Positions 28,176 through 40,299 of a stretch of 64,000 nucleotides of DNA are shown piece after piece. The translations under genes were made by a program, and so were the position numbers. The notes below the pieces were generated by a model, which worked only from the letters and a program-made list of their open reading frames with translations, had not been told where the DNA came from and made no database searches. This DNA comes from Mycobacterium lehmannii (lineage in GTDB: Bacteria > Actinomycetota > Actinomycetes > Mycobacteriales > Mycobacteriaceae): the NCBI RefSeq assembly GCF_002245535.1, contig NZ_NKCN01000002.1, positions 186,001-250,000 on the forward strand, given 5' to 3'. Positions within the stretch are counted from its first letter, which is position 1, and the number at the start of each line of letters is the position of its first letter.

Positions 28176-28808
28176 GTGCTGATGGTCATCGAGGGGGTCG
28201 ACGGAGCGGGTAAGCGCACCTTGACCAACGGACTTCGAACCGCGTTGGAAGCCGAGGGCAGGACGGTGACGAGCCTGGCGTTTCCGCGCTACGGCCAGTC
28301 GGTGGAGGCCGACGTGGCCGCCGAGGCGCTGCACGGGTCCCACGGTGACCTCGCCGACTCCGTGTACGCGATGGCGGTGTTGTTCGCGCTCGACCGTGCC
28401 CGCGCCCGAGGCGAGATCGAGCGCCTGCAGGACACCCACGACGTCGTCATCCTGGACCGCTATGTCGCGTCCAACGCCGCGTACAGCGCCGCGCGCCTTC
28501 GCCAGGACGCCGACGGCGAGGTCGTCGAGTGGGTGCGCGCCCTGGAGTACGAGCGCCTCGCGCTTCCGCGGCCGGACGCACAGGTGCTGCTGGCCGTGCC
28601 CATAGAACTGGCGGCCCAGCGCGCCGAGCAGCGCGCCAACACCGAGGTGGACCGGGCCAAAGACGCCTACGAGCGCGACGGCGGGCTGCAGCAACGCACT
28701 TCCGACGTCTACGCCGCACTGGCCGCATCGCAGTGGTGCGGACGCTGGAAGGTCGCCGGACCCGACGTCGATCCGGTCGCGCTCGCCGCCGAACTGGACG
28801 CTCACTAG
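28176..28808 (+). CDS. tmk: Tmk, thymidylate kinase
   Basis: The kinase phosphorylates dTMP to dTDP for DNA synthesis. The 210-residue protein opens with the P-loop EGVDGAGKRTL and continues with FPRYGQSVEADVAAEALHG (the DR(Y/H)-like region) and VILDRYVASNAAYSAAR. The Arg after the P-loop Lys and the missing LID arginines are hallmarks of the mycobacterial enzyme. GTG 28176 reproduces the MLxxIEGVDGAGK start; ATG 28182 is two codons downstream. It is followed after 79 bases by mtrA, as in M. tuberculosis. Confidence 0.94.
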   Translation: MLMVIEGVDGAGKRTLTNGLRTALEAEGRTVTSLAFPRYGQSVEADVAAEALHGSHGDLADSVYAMAVLFALDRARARGEIERLQDTHDVVILDRYVASNAAYSAARLRQDADGEVVEWVRALEYERLALPRPDAQVLLAVPIELAAQRAEQRANTEVDRAKDAYERDGGLQQRTSDVYAALAASQWCGRWKVAGPDVDPVALAAELDAH

Positions 28809-28887
28809 CCCCGTTCGGCGCCATTCGCCGGTCAAAGCGCGAAACGCGCCGTGTGGTAGCCGGGGTTTATCGCAATTCGGTGACACC

Positions 28888-29574
28888 ATGGTCTCCATGA
28901 GGCAAAGGATTCTGGTTGTCGACGATGACCCGTCGCTCGCCGAGATGCTCACCATCGTGCTGCGGGGCGAAGGCTTCGACACCGCCGTCATCGGCGACGG
29001 CACCCAAGCGCTGACCGCGGTCCGCGAGCTGCGGCCCGATCTGGTCCTTCTCGACCTGATGCTGCCCGGCATGAACGGCATCGACGTCTGCCGTGTGCTC
29101 CGCGCGGATTCCGGCGTGCCGATCGTCATGCTGACCGCCAAGACCGACACGGTCGACGTCGTACTGGGCCTGGAGTCCGGCGCCGACGACTACGTGATGA
29201 AGCCGTTCAAGCCCAAAGAGCTCGTCGCCCGTGTGCGGGCCCGGCTGCGGCGCAACGAGGACGAGCCCGCCGAGATGCTGTCGATCGGCGACGTCGACAT
29301 CGACGTGCCCGCGCACAAGGTCACCCGTCAGGGCGAGCAGATCTCGCTGACCCCGCTGGAGTTCGACCTGTTGGTGGCGTTGGCGCGCAAACCGCGGCAG
29401 GTGTTTACTCGTGATGTGCTGCTCGAACAGGTGTGGGGTTATCGACACCCCGCGGACACCCGTTTGGTGAACGTGCATGTCCAACGGTTGCGGGCCAAGG
29501 TCGAGAAGGACCCGGAGAACCCGCAGGTGGTGCTCACCGTTCGAGGAGTGGGGTACAAGGCCGGACCGCCGTGA
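28888..29574 (+). CDS. mtrA: MtrA, essential OmpR-type response regulator
   Basis: MtrA controls cell division, wall remodelling and DNA replication genes after phosphorylation by MtrB. The 228-residue protein has a receiver domain with the acidic pair VVDDD, the phospho-acceptor Asp in LLDLMLPG and the KPFKPKEL loop Lys. A winged-helix DNA-binding domain follows from about residue 125 (ISLTPLEFDLLVALA, then RLVNVHVQRLRAKVE). ATG 28888 gives exactly the 228 residues of the M. tuberculosis protein. The next ATG at 28897 has the better MRQRILVVDDD context, so the first three residues are uncertain. Confidence 0.97.
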   Translation: MVSMRQRILVVDDDPSLAEMLTIVLRGEGFDTAVIGDGTQALTAVRELRPDLVLLDLMLPGMNGIDVCRVLRADSGVPIVMLTAKTDTVDVVLGLESGADDYVMKPFKPKELVARVRARLRRNEDEPAEMLSIGDVDIDVPAHKVTRQGEQISLTPLEFDLLVALARKPRQVFTRDVLLEQVWGYRHPADTRLVNVHVQRLRAKVEKDPENPQVVLTVRGVGYKAGPP

Positions 29575-29647
29575 CATGCACGGCTGTCGGCCGTGGTCGT
29601 GATCCCGACCGCTTGGCGGTCGCCGTGTTGACCGCTCGGCGGGCGCC

Positions 29648-31294
29648 GTGATCTTCAGCTCCAGACGACGCATCCATCGGCGCTCGGCGCCGCTGGTGCG
29701 GGGGCTGGGAGCGCTGGGCCGGGCGTTGAGTCTGGCGTGGCGGCGCTCCTTGCAGCTGCGTGTCGTCTCGTTGACGTTGGGCCTGTCGCTGGCCGTGATC
29801 CTGGTGCTCGGATTCGTGCTGACCAGCCAGATCACCGATCGCATCCTCGAGGTCAAGGTCCGCGCGGCCACCGAGCAGATCGACCGCGCACGCACCACAG
29901 TCAGCGGAATCGTCGGTGGTGAGGAAACCCGCTCGCTCGACAGCAGCCTGCAGTTGGCGCGCAACACGCTGATCGATCGCAGCGCTGACGCCGAGCCGGG
30001 CCTCGCGGGCACCTACGACGCGGTTCTGGTGGTGCCCGGTGACGGGCCGCGTGCGGCGACCGCGGCAGGCCCGGTCCAGCAGGTGCCCAACACGCTGCGG
30101 GAGTTCGTCAAGGCAGGCCAGGTCAGCTATCAGTACGCGACCGTGCACACCGACAGCTTCTCCGGGCCCGCGCTGATCGTCGGCAGTCCGACGTCGTCAT
30201 CGGTGACCAATCTCGAGCTCTACCTGATCTTCCCGCTCAACAACGAGGAGTCCACGATCGCGCTGGTGCGCGGGACGATGGCCACCGGCGGCGTGGTGCT
30301 GCTCGGCCTGCTCGCCGCGATCGCCTTGCTGGTGGCGCGCCAGATCGTGCTGCCGGTGCGCTCCGCGTCGCGCATCGCCGAACGGTTCGCCGAAGGCCAC
30401 CTCACCGAACGCATGCCGGTGCGCGGCGAGGACGACATGGCCCGCCTCGCCGTCTCGTTCAACGACATGGCCGAGAGCCTGCACCGCCAGATCACCCAAC
30501 TCGAGGAGTTCGGGAACCTGCAGCGCCGGTTCACCTCCGACGTCAGCCACGAACTGCGCACCCCGCTGACGACAGTGCGCATGGCCGCCGACCTGATCTA
30601 CGACCACAGCGAGGACCTCGATCCCGCGCTGCGCCGGTCCACCGAGCTGATGGTCAACGAGCTCGACCGGTTCGAGACGTTGCTCAACGATCTGTTGGAG
30701 ATCTCCCGCCACGACGCCGGTGTCGCCGAGCTGTCGGTCGAGTCGCTGGATCTGCGGTCGACGGTGCGAAGCGCGTTGGACAACGTTGGGCACCTGGCTC
30801 AAGACGCCGACGTCGAACTCGTCGTCGACATGCCCTCCGAGGAAGTCATCGCCGAGGTCGACCCGCGGCGCGTGGAGCGCATCCTGCGTAACCTCATCGC
30901 CAACGCCATCGACCACGCCGAGCACAAACCTGTCCGCATCCGGATGGCCGCCGACGACGACACCGTCGCCGTCACCGTCCGCGACCACGGGGTGGGGCTG
31001 CGGCCCGGCGAGGAGAAGCTGGTATTCAGCAGGTTCTGGCGGTCGGACCCCTCGCGGGTGCGTCGTTCCGGCGGCACAGGTCTCGGTCTGGCGATCAGCA
31101 TCGAGGACGCCCGCCTGCACCAGGGCAGGCTGGAGGCCTGGGGTGAGCCGGGTAACGGCGCCTGCTTCCGTCTCACGCTGCCGCTCGTCCGCGGGCACAA
31201 GGTGACCACCAGCCCGCTGCCGCTCAAACCCGTTGGGCCCGAGGATGTCCCGCCGCGCAGCCGCGATCGCGAACCCGCGCAGGAGTCCGTGTGA
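29648..31294 (+). CDS. mtrB: MtrB, sensor histidine kinase partner of MtrA
   Basis: The 548-residue membrane kinase has a transmembrane segment at about residues 37-57 ([20 protein letters not shown]), an extracellular domain of about 150 residues, a second segment ([15 protein letters not shown]), a HAMP linker, the phospho-His box [15 protein letters not shown] and an ATPase domain ending [19 protein letters not shown]. It senses septal cell-wall signals and phosphorylates MtrA. GTG 29648 is used, 73 bases past mtrA. The C-terminal tail is basic and Pro-rich. Its stop overlaps the lpqB GTG by 4 bases. Confidence 0.96.
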   Translation: MIFSSRRRIHRRSAPLVRGLGALGRALSLAWRRSLQLRVVSLTLGLSLAVILVLGFVLTSQITDRILEVKVRAATEQIDRARTTVSGIVGGEETRSLDSSLQLARNTLIDRSADAEPGLAGTYDAVLVVPGDGPRAATAAGPVQQVPNTLREFVKAGQVSYQYATVHTDSFSGPALIVGSPTSSSVTNLELYLIFPLNNEESTIALVRGTMATGGVVLLGLLAAIALLVARQIVLPVRSASRIAERFAEGHLTERMPVRGEDDMARLAVSFNDMAESLHRQITQLEEFGNLQRRFTSDVSHELRTPLTTVRMAADLIYDHSEDLDPALRRSTELMVNELDRFETLLNDLLEISRHDAGVAELSVESLDLRSTVRSALDNVGHLAQDADVELVVDMPSEEVIAEVDPRRVERILRNLIANAIDHAEHKPVRIRMAADDDTVAVTVRDHGVGLRPGEEKLVFSRFWRSDPSRVRRSGGTGLGLAISIEDARLHQGRLEAWGEPGNGACFRLTLPLVRGHKVTTSPLPLKPVGPEDVPPRSRDREPAQESV

Positions 31295-33048
31295 GAATCC
31301 TGCTGGCAGTCCTGAGCGTGCTGGCGTTGGTTCTCACCGGCTGTGCAGGCGTGCCCAGTTCGTCCTCGCCGCAAGCGATCGGAACCGTCGACCGGCCCGC
31401 CCCGCCGAGCCTGCCCAAGCCGACTCCGGGCATGGATCCCGACGTGTTGCTGCGCGAATTCCTCAAAGCCACCGCAGATCCCGCGAACCGGCATCTGGCC
31501 GCGCGCCAATTTCTGACCGAATCCGCGTCGCAAGCGTGGGATGACGCGGGCAGCGCGCTGCTGATCGACAACGTGGTGTTCATCGAGACGCGCGGCCCCG
31601 ACCGGGTGTCGGTGACCATGCGCGCCGACATCCTCGGATCGCTGTCGGACATGGGGGTTTTCGAGACGGGCGAGGGCGCGCTGCCCGACCCGGGGCCGAT
31701 CGAACTGGTCAAGACCGCCGACGGTTGGCGCATCGACAAACTGCCCAACGGCGTCTTCCTCGACTGGCAACAGTTCCAGGCCACCTACCGGCGCAACACC
31801 CTGTATTTCGTCGACCCGACCGGCAGCACCGTGGTGCCCGATCCGCGCTATGTCGCGGTGTCCGATCCCGACCAGTTGGCCACCGAACTGGTGAGCAAGC
31901 TGATCGCCGGGCCGCGACCGGAGATGGCCAAGACCGTCCGCAACCTCCTCGAACCGCCGCTGAAACTGCGGGGCCCGGTGACGCGCGCCGACGGCGGCAA
32001 GATGGGTGTCGGCCGCGGCTACGGCGGCGCCAGGATCGATCTGGACAATCTGTCGACCACCGATCCGCACAGCAGGCAACTGCTTGCGGCGCAACTCATC
32101 TGGACGCTGTCCCGTGCGGGGGTGAATGGGCCGTACGTGATCAACGCCGACGGCGCCGCCTTAGACGACCGCTTCGTCGACGGATGGAAGACCTCCGACG
32201 TGGCGGCCACCGACCCCGGCGCGGCCTCGGGAGTGGCCGCCGGTCTGCACGCGTTGGTGGGCGGTTCGCTCGTCGCGCTCGACGGCCGACGGGCGCCGCG
32301 GGTTCCCGGGCAGTTCGGGCAGATGCCGAACCAGACCGCGGCGGCGGTGTCCCGAAGCGGGCAGGAGGTGGCCTCGATCGTCACGGTGCGTCCGGGCGCA
32401 CCCGATATGGCGTCGTCGATGTGGGTGGGGACGCTCGGCGGGGCCGCGTCGCAGGTGTTGGACGCGCGAAGCCTGTCGCGGCCGAGCTGGTCGCTCGACA
32501 ACGCGGTCTGGGTGGTGATCGACGGCAACAACGTCGTGCGCGTCATCCAGGACGCGTCGGGCCAGCCGGCGCGCATACCGGTCGACTCCACGCTGGTGTC
32601 GAGCAGGTTTCCCGGCGTGATCACCGAACTGCAGCTGTCACGCGACGGCACCCGCGCGGCGATGGTGATCGACGGCCGGGTGGTCCTGGCCGGTGTCGAA
32701 CAGACCCCCGGCGGCGGCTACGCGCTGATCTACCCGCGACGGCTGGGCTACGGCCTGGGCAACACCGTGGTGTCGCTGTCATGGCGCACCGGCGACGACA
32801 TCGTGGTGAGCCGCACCGATCCTGCGCATCCGGTCTCGTACGTCAACCTCGACGGCGTCAACTCCGACGGGCCGAGCCGCAACCTGCTGATGCCGGTCAC
32901 CACCGTGGCGGCCAACCCGTCGACGGTGTACGTGGCCGATGCCCGCGGGGTCGTGCAGCTGTCCGGTTCGGTGGCCGAGGACGATCCGGCGTGGGCCGAG
33001 GTGCGTCCGCTGCTGGTGCCCGGCGCCGAACCCGTGCTGCCGGGCTGA
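31291..33048 (+). CDS. lpqB: LpqB, lipoprotein modulator of MtrAB
   Basis: The 585-residue lipoprotein acts outside the membrane on the MtrB sensor. The N-terminal signal ends with the lipobox LTGC at about residues 14-17. A GerMN-type domain spans about residues 120-200 ([20 protein letters not shown]), and a large C-terminal beta-propeller domain fills the rest ([34 protein letters not shown]). GTG 31291 overlaps the end of mtrB, and the mtrA-mtrB-lpqB order is the universal actinobacterial operon. LpqB loss in M. smegmatis impairs MtrA phosphorylation (from the literature). Confidence 0.95.
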   Translation: MRILLAVLSVLALVLTGCAGVPSSSSPQAIGTVDRPAPPSLPKPTPGMDPDVLLREFLKATADPANRHLAARQFLTESASQAWDDAGSALLIDNVVFIETRGPDRVSVTMRADILGSLSDMGVFETGEGALPDPGPIELVKTADGWRIDKLPNGVFLDWQQFQATYRRNTLYFVDPTGSTVVPDPRYVAVSDPDQLATELVSKLIAGPRPEMAKTVRNLLEPPLKLRGPVTRADGGKMGVGRGYGGARIDLDNLSTTDPHSRQLLAAQLIWTLSRAGVNGPYVINADGAALDDRFVDGWKTSDVAATDPGAASGVAAGLHALVGGSLVALDGRRAPRVPGQFGQMPNQTAAAVSRSGQEVASIVTVRPGAPDMASSMWVGTLGGAASQVLDARSLSRPSWSLDNAVWVVIDGNNVVRVIQDASGQPARIPVDSTLVSSRFPGVITELQLSRDGTRAAMVIDGRVVLAGVEQTPGGGYALIYPRRLGYGLGNTVVSLSWRTGDDIVVSRTDPAHPVSYVNLDGVNSDGPSRNLLMPVTTVAANPSTVYVADARGVVQLSGSVAEDDPAWAEVRPLLVPGAEPVLPG

Positions 33049-33156
33049 GCGATGCCAGCGCCGATTTCCACACCAGGGTCGTGAAACCGGCGAGATAACG
33101 GACCCTCCCGCAGGATCTCGCGTGAAACACTCTCCGCTGCTGTTGACGTGCTGCAG

Positions 33157-34482
33157 TCAGATCGATGAGACCCCCGGGATGCGCCCTTCGCGAAACGCTT
33201 CCACGAAATGACGATGATCGTCGCGCACGACGCGGGCGTACTCCCGCCCGAACGTCACGAGGTCGGCCGAGAACTCGTCGACATGGTTGCCGATGACCGC
33301 GTCGATCGCCTCCTCGGTTTGGAATTCCACCACCTGCTGGTCGCTGTCGGCGTCCCCGACACAGTGGACTTTGGCCACCGCGCGCCCCAACTGCGCGATC
33401 ACTTCGGCCAATTCGTCCGGTTCGGTCAACTCGCTCCAGTCCAGATCCGTCTCGTACGGCGATATTTCGCTGACGACGAAGCCGACGTCGTCGATGTCGG
33501 TGTAGCCGAGCAGCGGATCGGCGTGTGCCTGCAGCGCGCGTTGTGACAAGGCGGTGCGATGACCGTGGTGTCGGAAATGCCGGCCCAGGCTGCCGGCATC
33601 GACGACGCGGCTGGGCGCTGCCACGTTGCCCTGCTTCATCGACAGCACCGCGTCGTTGTCCAGGGCCTGGTTGAATCCCTCGATCAGCACGGTGTAAGTC
33701 GGCAGACCCGCGCTGCCGATACCGTGCCCCGACTTACCGATGACATCCTTGATGTCGTAGGTGATGCCTTGGAAGCGTTTGGTTTTCGGAATGGTGTCGA
33801 GGTACCTGGCGAAGGCGGCCTCGACTTTCTCGCGTTCGGCGTCACCGAGTCGTCGCACGCCCGCGGCGTCGCGGAACCGTCGGTCCCAGTCATCGACGAC
33901 GGTGAGGCGGTCCAGCATCTCGGCTCGCGTCGACAACCGGGCGCTCTGCAACGTAGTCAGGACGGCGCCCCGGGCGGTGTCGAGGTTCAGTGAGAAGCTC
34001 GTGTCGTCGTCGGCTTGGAGGAACCACCGCACCTGGTCGACGTAGGAACGCACGAACGTGTCGATCAGCCTGCTGATTTCATGGTCGGAAAGTGCTTTCT
34101 GCCAACACATCAGCGCGACACTGGCCGCGAACCGCTGCAGGTCCCAGGTGAAGTGACCGATGTAGGCCTCGTCGAAGTCGTTGACGTCGAAGATCAGCGT
34201 GCCTTCGCCGTCCATGTAGGTGCCGAAGTTCTCGGTGTGCAGATCGCCCTGGATCCACACCCGGCTGGTGCGCTCGTCGGCCCAGCGGTCCTCGCGCGCG
34301 GCGACGTCGCCGTAGAAGACACAGGCGCTGCCGCGGTAGAAGGCGAAGGGCTCGGCCGCCATCTTGCGGAACTTGGTCCGGAACGCATCTGGATCGGCCT
34401 TCATCAGATCGGCGAACGCGCTCACCAGGCAATCGACGATCCATGGCTCCCGTTGGTCCTGCATGCCCACGGAGTACCCCAT
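33157..34482 (-). CDS. DUF2252 family protein
   Basis: The 441-residue soluble protein of the DUF2252 family resembles aminoglycoside/hydroxyurea-type phosphotransferases. The segment WIQGDLHTENFGTYMD looks like the kinase catalytic loop HGDxHxxN, and IFDVNDFDEAYIGHFTWDL resembles the metal-binding DFDxA. GIGSAGLPTYTVLIEG and HCVGDADSDQQVVEF follow. A phosphotransferase role is plausible but no substrate is known. It lies between lpqB and comF, where M. tuberculosis has a different gene. ATG 34482 is 33 bases from the divergent comF start; ATG 34464 and upstream GTGs are alternatives. Confidence 0.82.
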   Translation of the reverse strand: MGYSVGMQDQREPWIVDCLVSAFADLMKADPDAFRTKFRKMAAEPFAFYRGSACVFYGDVAAREDRWADERTSRVWIQGDLHTENFGTYMDGEGTLIFDVNDFDEAYIGHFTWDLQRFAASVALMCWQKALSDHEISRLIDTFVRSYVDQVRWFLQADDDTSFSLNLDTARGAVLTTLQSARLSTRAEMLDRLTVVDDWDRRFRDAAGVRRLGDAEREKVEAAFARYLDTIPKTKRFQGITYDIKDVIGKSGHGIGSAGLPTYTVLIEGFNQALDNDAVLSMKQGNVAAPSRVVDAGSLGRHFRHHGHRTALSQRALQAHADPLLGYTDIDDVGFVVSEISPYETDLDWSELTEPDELAEVIAQLGRAVAKVHCVGDADSDQQVVEFQTEEAIDAVIGNHVDEFSADLVTFGREYARVVRDDHRHFVEAFREGRIPGVSSI

Positions 34483-34515
34483 CCCGGTGTCACCGATCAC
34501 CGTCACACTGACCGC

Positions 34516-35145
34516 GTGCTCGATCTCGTTCTCCCGCTGCAGTGCGGCGGCTGCGGCGCACCGTCGACGCGGTGGTGCGCGGCGTGCGCGGCGACTCTGA
34601 CGGTCAGGGCAGACGATCCGCACCTCGTCTCGCCGCGCGTGGATCCCGGCGTCCCGGTGTACTCCCTGGGCCGTTACGCGGGGCCGCGGCGAGCAGCCGT
34701 CATCGCGGTCAAGGAGCATGGCCGAACCGATCTGCTGCGCCCACTCGCCGGCGCGCTGCGGGCCGGCCTGTCCCACCTGCTGACCTGGGGTCTTCTCGAT
34801 ACCCCGCTGACGGTGGTCCCCGCACCGACCCGCCGGTGGTCGGCCCGGCGCCGCGGCGGCGACCCGGTGACCCGGATGGCCCGTACCGCCGCCGCCGACC
34901 TGCCGGGGGTGGGCGTCGTCCAGGCGCTGCGCACACGCGCTCTCGTGGCGGATTCGGTCGGGTTGTCCACCGCCGATCGACAGCGCAACATCGGCGGGCG
35001 GGTCCGGGTCGTGCGGCCCGTCGCGGACGAAGTACTCGTCGTCGACGACATCGTCACCACCGGCGCCACCGCCGCCGAGTCGGTTCGCGTGCTGCACACC
35101 GTTGGGGCGCGCGTGGCGGCCGTGCTGGTTGTGGCAAACGCGTGA
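34516..35145 (+). CDS. ComF-type phosphoribosyltransferase-like protein
   Basis: The 209-residue protein corresponds to Rv3242c. Its N-terminal LQCGGCGAPSTRWCAAC forms a CxxC...CxxC zinc finger (Cys10, 13, 21, 24), as in ComF. The C-terminal PRTase fold ends with the PRPP loop VVDDIVTTGAT at residues 175-185. ComF drives DNA uptake in naturally competent bacteria; in mycobacteria the role is unknown. GTG 34516 is preferred because everything upstream in this frame is antisense to the DUF2252 gene. Its stop is followed by the 295-base leader of hpf. Confidence 0.85.
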   Translation: MLDLVLPLQCGGCGAPSTRWCAACAATLTVRADDPHLVSPRVDPGVPVYSLGRYAGPRRAAVIAVKEHGRTDLLRPLAGALRAGLSHLLTWGLLDTPLTVVPAPTRRWSARRRGGDPVTRMARTAAADLPGVGVVQALRTRALVADSVGLSTADRQRNIGGRVRVVRPVADEVLVVDDIVTTGATAAESVRVLHTVGARVAAVLVVANA

Positions 35146-35440
35146 CCGCGCCGCGAGGCCGAATCCAGGCTCACATATCAGACCGAGGTGAAGAACTGGA
35201 AACAGGTACCCGGATTCACTGGCACTACCGGGTGAACGCGGCTACCGTCGGCTTCAACACCCGTGAATGACTCACGGCCGGCGCTCAGATACGAAGCGCC
35301 AGCATCGCCGACGCGGTAGGAGGTGAGTAGACGACACCTTGCACCGGCGAGCGGCGAGACATGCAAAGCCCCGTCGGTGCGGATCACGACAACCCGGGCA
35401 CGCTCACGCGTGCGGACGCCGAAGAAACGAGTTGCCAAGC
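35146..35440 (+). promoter_or_regulatory. Gene-free leader before hpf
   Basis: This stretch of 295 bases separates comF from hpf. An inverted repeat, ACCCGG (35208-35213) with CCGGGT (35228-35233), could be an operator or leader hairpin. No confident promoter boxes or Shine-Dalgarno site for an extra gene were found. The long spacing suggests that hpf is controlled on its own, which would suit a stationary-phase ribosome factor. A minus-strand open frame here is judged spurious. Confidence 0.35.
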
Positions 35441-36106
35441 ATGTCAAGCCAATCCCTGGACTCCCGAACGATGGTGATCGAGGACGAAACGCCCGAAACG
35501 CGACCGCGCGCCGAAGTCGCGGTCACCGGCCGCAACGTCGAGATCCCCGACCACTTCCGCACGTACGTCGCAGAGAAACTGTCACGCCTGGAACGATTCG
35601 ACCGCACGATCTATCTGTTCGACGTCGAGCTCGACCACGAGCGGAACCGACGTCAACGCAAGTACTGCCAACACGTGGAGATCACCGCACGTGGCCGCGG
35701 CCCGGTGGTCCGCGCCGAAGCCTGTGCCGACAGCTTCTACGGCGCGATGGAATCAGCGGTGGACAAGCTCGCCGAGCGGCTGCGCCGTGCGCGTGATCGC
35801 CGCAAGATCCACTATGGCGACAAGACCCCGGTATCGGTCGCCAAGGCCACCGCGGTCACCGCACCACCCGAGCCGCTGACCGCGACGCCGCCCGAACACG
35901 ACGGCGCGGCGCTCGACGAGCACGAGCCCGGACGCATCGTGCGGATCAAGGAGCACCCGGCCACCCCGATGACTGTCGACGACGCGCTGTCGCAGATGGA
36001 ACTGGTCGGCCACGACTTCTTTCTCTTTCATGACAAGGAGAGCGACCTGCCCTCCGTGGTCTACCGCAGGCACGCCTACGACTACGGCTTAATTCGGCTC
36101 GCCTGA
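35441..36106 (+). CDS. hpf: Long-form ribosome hibernation promoting factor (MPY)
   Basis: The 221-residue protein binds the 30S decoding site and silences ribosomes under starvation, notably zinc limitation in M. smegmatis. The N-terminal S30AE domain (VAVTGRNVEIPDHFRTYVAE to DKLAERLRRARDRRKIHY) is followed by a linker and the C-terminal dimerisation domain (MTVDDALSQMELVGHDFFLF, then YGLI). ATG 35441 starts MSSQSLDS; upstream in-frame starts code for a low-complexity basic stretch and are rejected. The last six codons and stop are copied in tandem directly downstream. A strong terminator isolates the gene from secA1. Confidence 0.92.
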   Translation: MSSQSLDSRTMVIEDETPETRPRAEVAVTGRNVEIPDHFRTYVAEKLSRLERFDRTIYLFDVELDHERNRRQRKYCQHVEITARGRGPVVRAEACADSFYGAMESAVDKLAERLRRARDRRKIHYGDKTPVSVAKATAVTAPPEPLTATPPEHDGAALDEHEPGRIVRIKEHPATPMTVDDALSQMELVGHDFFLFHDKESDLPSVVYRRHAYDYGLIRLA

Positions 36107-36138
36107 GCCGGGAGGCTTAATTCGGCTCGCCTGAGCCG
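36086..36138 (+). repeat. 25-base tandem duplication covering the hpf stop codon
   Basis: Two identical 25-base copies, 36086-36110 and 36114-36138, are separated by three bases. The first copy encodes the last residues of hpf (G-L-I-R-L-A) and its stop TGA; the second repeats the same codons and stop out of use, 28 bases later. The arrangement points to a recent slippage-type duplication. The unit starts GGCTTAATTCGG and ends CTGAGCCG. Confidence 0.95.
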
Positions 36139-36139
36139 C

Positions 36140-36180
36140 GTGGTCGGTCCGGCTCACCCGAACCGGACCGACCACTATTT
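36140..36180 (+). terminator. Strong intrinsic terminator after hpf
   Basis: GTGGTCGGTCCGG (36140-36152) pairs perfectly with CCGGACCGACCAC (36163-36175) around a ten-base loop, followed by TATTT. The 13-base G+C-rich stem with a short T-run ends the hpf transcript 91 bases before secA1, which must have its own promoter. Confidence 0.88.
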
Positions 36181-36270
36181 CGCCCGGCCTGACGCAGCTG
36201 GGCCGGGTCTGGGTGCATGTCGCCTACCATGGGTTGAGCTCAAGACTTCCAAACCCATAGGGGAACTAGC

Positions 36271-39086
<2,816 letters not shown>

Positions 39087-39090
<4 letters not shown>

Positions 39091-39560
39091 GAGGGCTCGA
39101 CGAGCGCGGCGATCCGGCCCAGCGTGGCCCGCATCCCGTCTTCGGCTTGCTTGGGTGCGCCGCCCCTCTTGAGCAGCAGGCGTTGCCGGTCCTCGGATAC
39201 GTCCCAGGTTTCACGCACCAGCGTGCCCTCCGGCGTCGGTTCGAGCTCGTAGCGCCAGACGCGCCCGCCGATCAGCCCGAGGGGACCCATCGTCGTCTTC
39301 CACGCGATGCGGCGGTCAGGTTCGAACTCGACGACGGTGTTGGTGGTCCGGTACCCAAGGAACAGCGATTCGGGCCTTCCGCGCATCGCCATGCCGAATG
39401 TCGCACCGGCAGAGAGAGGTTGAGACTTCTCGCCGGATGTGTGAGCGACGGTGCCCGAGCCGTCGAAGGCCGGATGCCTGCCGGCGTCGGCGAGTAAGGC
39501 GAAGATCGCGTCCGGGGGCGCCTTGATGACGCGCTGCACGCTGATCGAGTCTCCCTGCAC
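39087..39560 (-). CDS. SRPBCC-domain protein
   Basis: The 157-residue protein has the START/Bet v1-like lipid-binding fold of the polyketide cyclase/dehydrase family. It begins [20 protein letters not shown], continues with [20 protein letters not shown] and [20 protein letters not shown], and ends with the long amphipathic C-terminal helix. It should bind a small hydrophobic ligand; the reaction is unknown. The stop codon overlaps the secA1 end by 4 bases on opposite strands. Such proteins are numerous in mycobacteria and nothing here fixes its role. Confidence 0.83.
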
Positions 39561-39576
39561 GCGAGCAGGCTAGCGC

Positions 39577-40098
39577 TCAACCGATCTGCAGCGCGACCAC
39601 CCGCCAGCGCCGGCCGTCGTACGCGATGCGCGCCGCGATCGCGCGGATGCGCTGTCCGCGACTGTAAGTGCCGAATACCTCCGCGGCCGGACCGTCGTCA
39701 TCGGTCACGCGCACCCTGACCCGGCGCAGGGTGGCGACGGTCGAGTGCGGGTGGCGGGTGAACGCGAGCACGGTTTCGATCAGCGCCGGTGCCAACAGCG
39801 GCTGCAACTGGGCGACGGGGCGCCGCCGGTCGATCACCTCGAGCACCCTGCGCAACGCCGCATCGGCGAAGGCGACCGCCGCGCGCGGCGGGGCGGGCTC
39901 GGCGGGGACCGGCACTTGCGGGTGCCGAGCGTGTACACCAGCGGATGGTCGGCGGCGCAGCGCTTTTGGCGACGGTGGCGGGCAGGCGCCGACACCGAGG
40001 GGAGGCGGTTCACAGTCGATGACCGGTGCCACCAGTGCAGCCGGTCGCTGTTCGTCGGGGCCGGACGCGGCCTCGGCAGGGGTGCGAAAGGATGTCAC
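39577..40098 (-). CDS. DUF6459 (Rv3235-like) protein
   Basis: The 173-residue protein resembles Rv3235 of M. tuberculosis. The first 75 residues are Pro/Ala-rich and likely disordered. The second half (RAAVAFADAALRRVLEVIDR, then RRVRVRVTDDDGPAAEVFGT and RIAYDGRRWRVVALQIG) forms a helical and beta-sheet unit typical of the family. In other actinobacteria relatives lie beside secA, as here. No catalytic motif is visible and the function is unknown. It is co-directional with the SRPBCC gene and divergent from tgs3; the 200 bases upstream hold no obvious gene. Confidence 0.75.
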   Translation of the reverse strand: MTSFRTPAEAASGPDEQRPAALVAPVIDCEPPPLGVGACPPPSPKALRRRPSAGVHARHPQVPVPAEPAPPRAAVAFADAALRRVLEVIDRRRPVAQLQPLLAPALIETVLAFTRHPHSTVATLRRVRVRVTDDDGPAAEVFGTYSRGQRIRAIAARIAYDGRRWRVVALQIG

Positions 40099-40299
40099 AA
40101 CGCGTTCTCCAGCGACTCGACGAGACGGGACCCGTCTGCTGGAGAGTGGGCAGACACCACCATGATCGCACGGTCCGCGGGGCCTCCGAGACAGCGATAA
40201 GCACCCGTGATGCGCATCTGCGGGGTTTGCCTATAGCGTGGCGGGGACTTCGGCGCCCGCGGTCGGACCGCGGCAGTACAGGGGAGGGACGACGTCGCG

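Noticed and set aside
28045..28182. 45-codon frame between the lipase gene and tmk (starts MVRGRPHAAIVLRV)
   Set aside because: It has no Shine-Dalgarno site and ends inside tmk. It could be a fragment of an old gene, but nothing identifies it.
33090..33121. GCGAGAT/ATCTCGC dyad between lpqB and the DUF2252 gene as a terminator
   Set aside because: The stem is only seven bases, with an 18-base loop and no T-run, so it is too weak to call.
35178..35447. 89-codon minus-strand frame filling the hpf leader
   Set aside because: It has no ribosome site and no recognisable motif, and it overlaps the hpf start. A leader region explains the gap better. Conservation across species would be needed to revive it.
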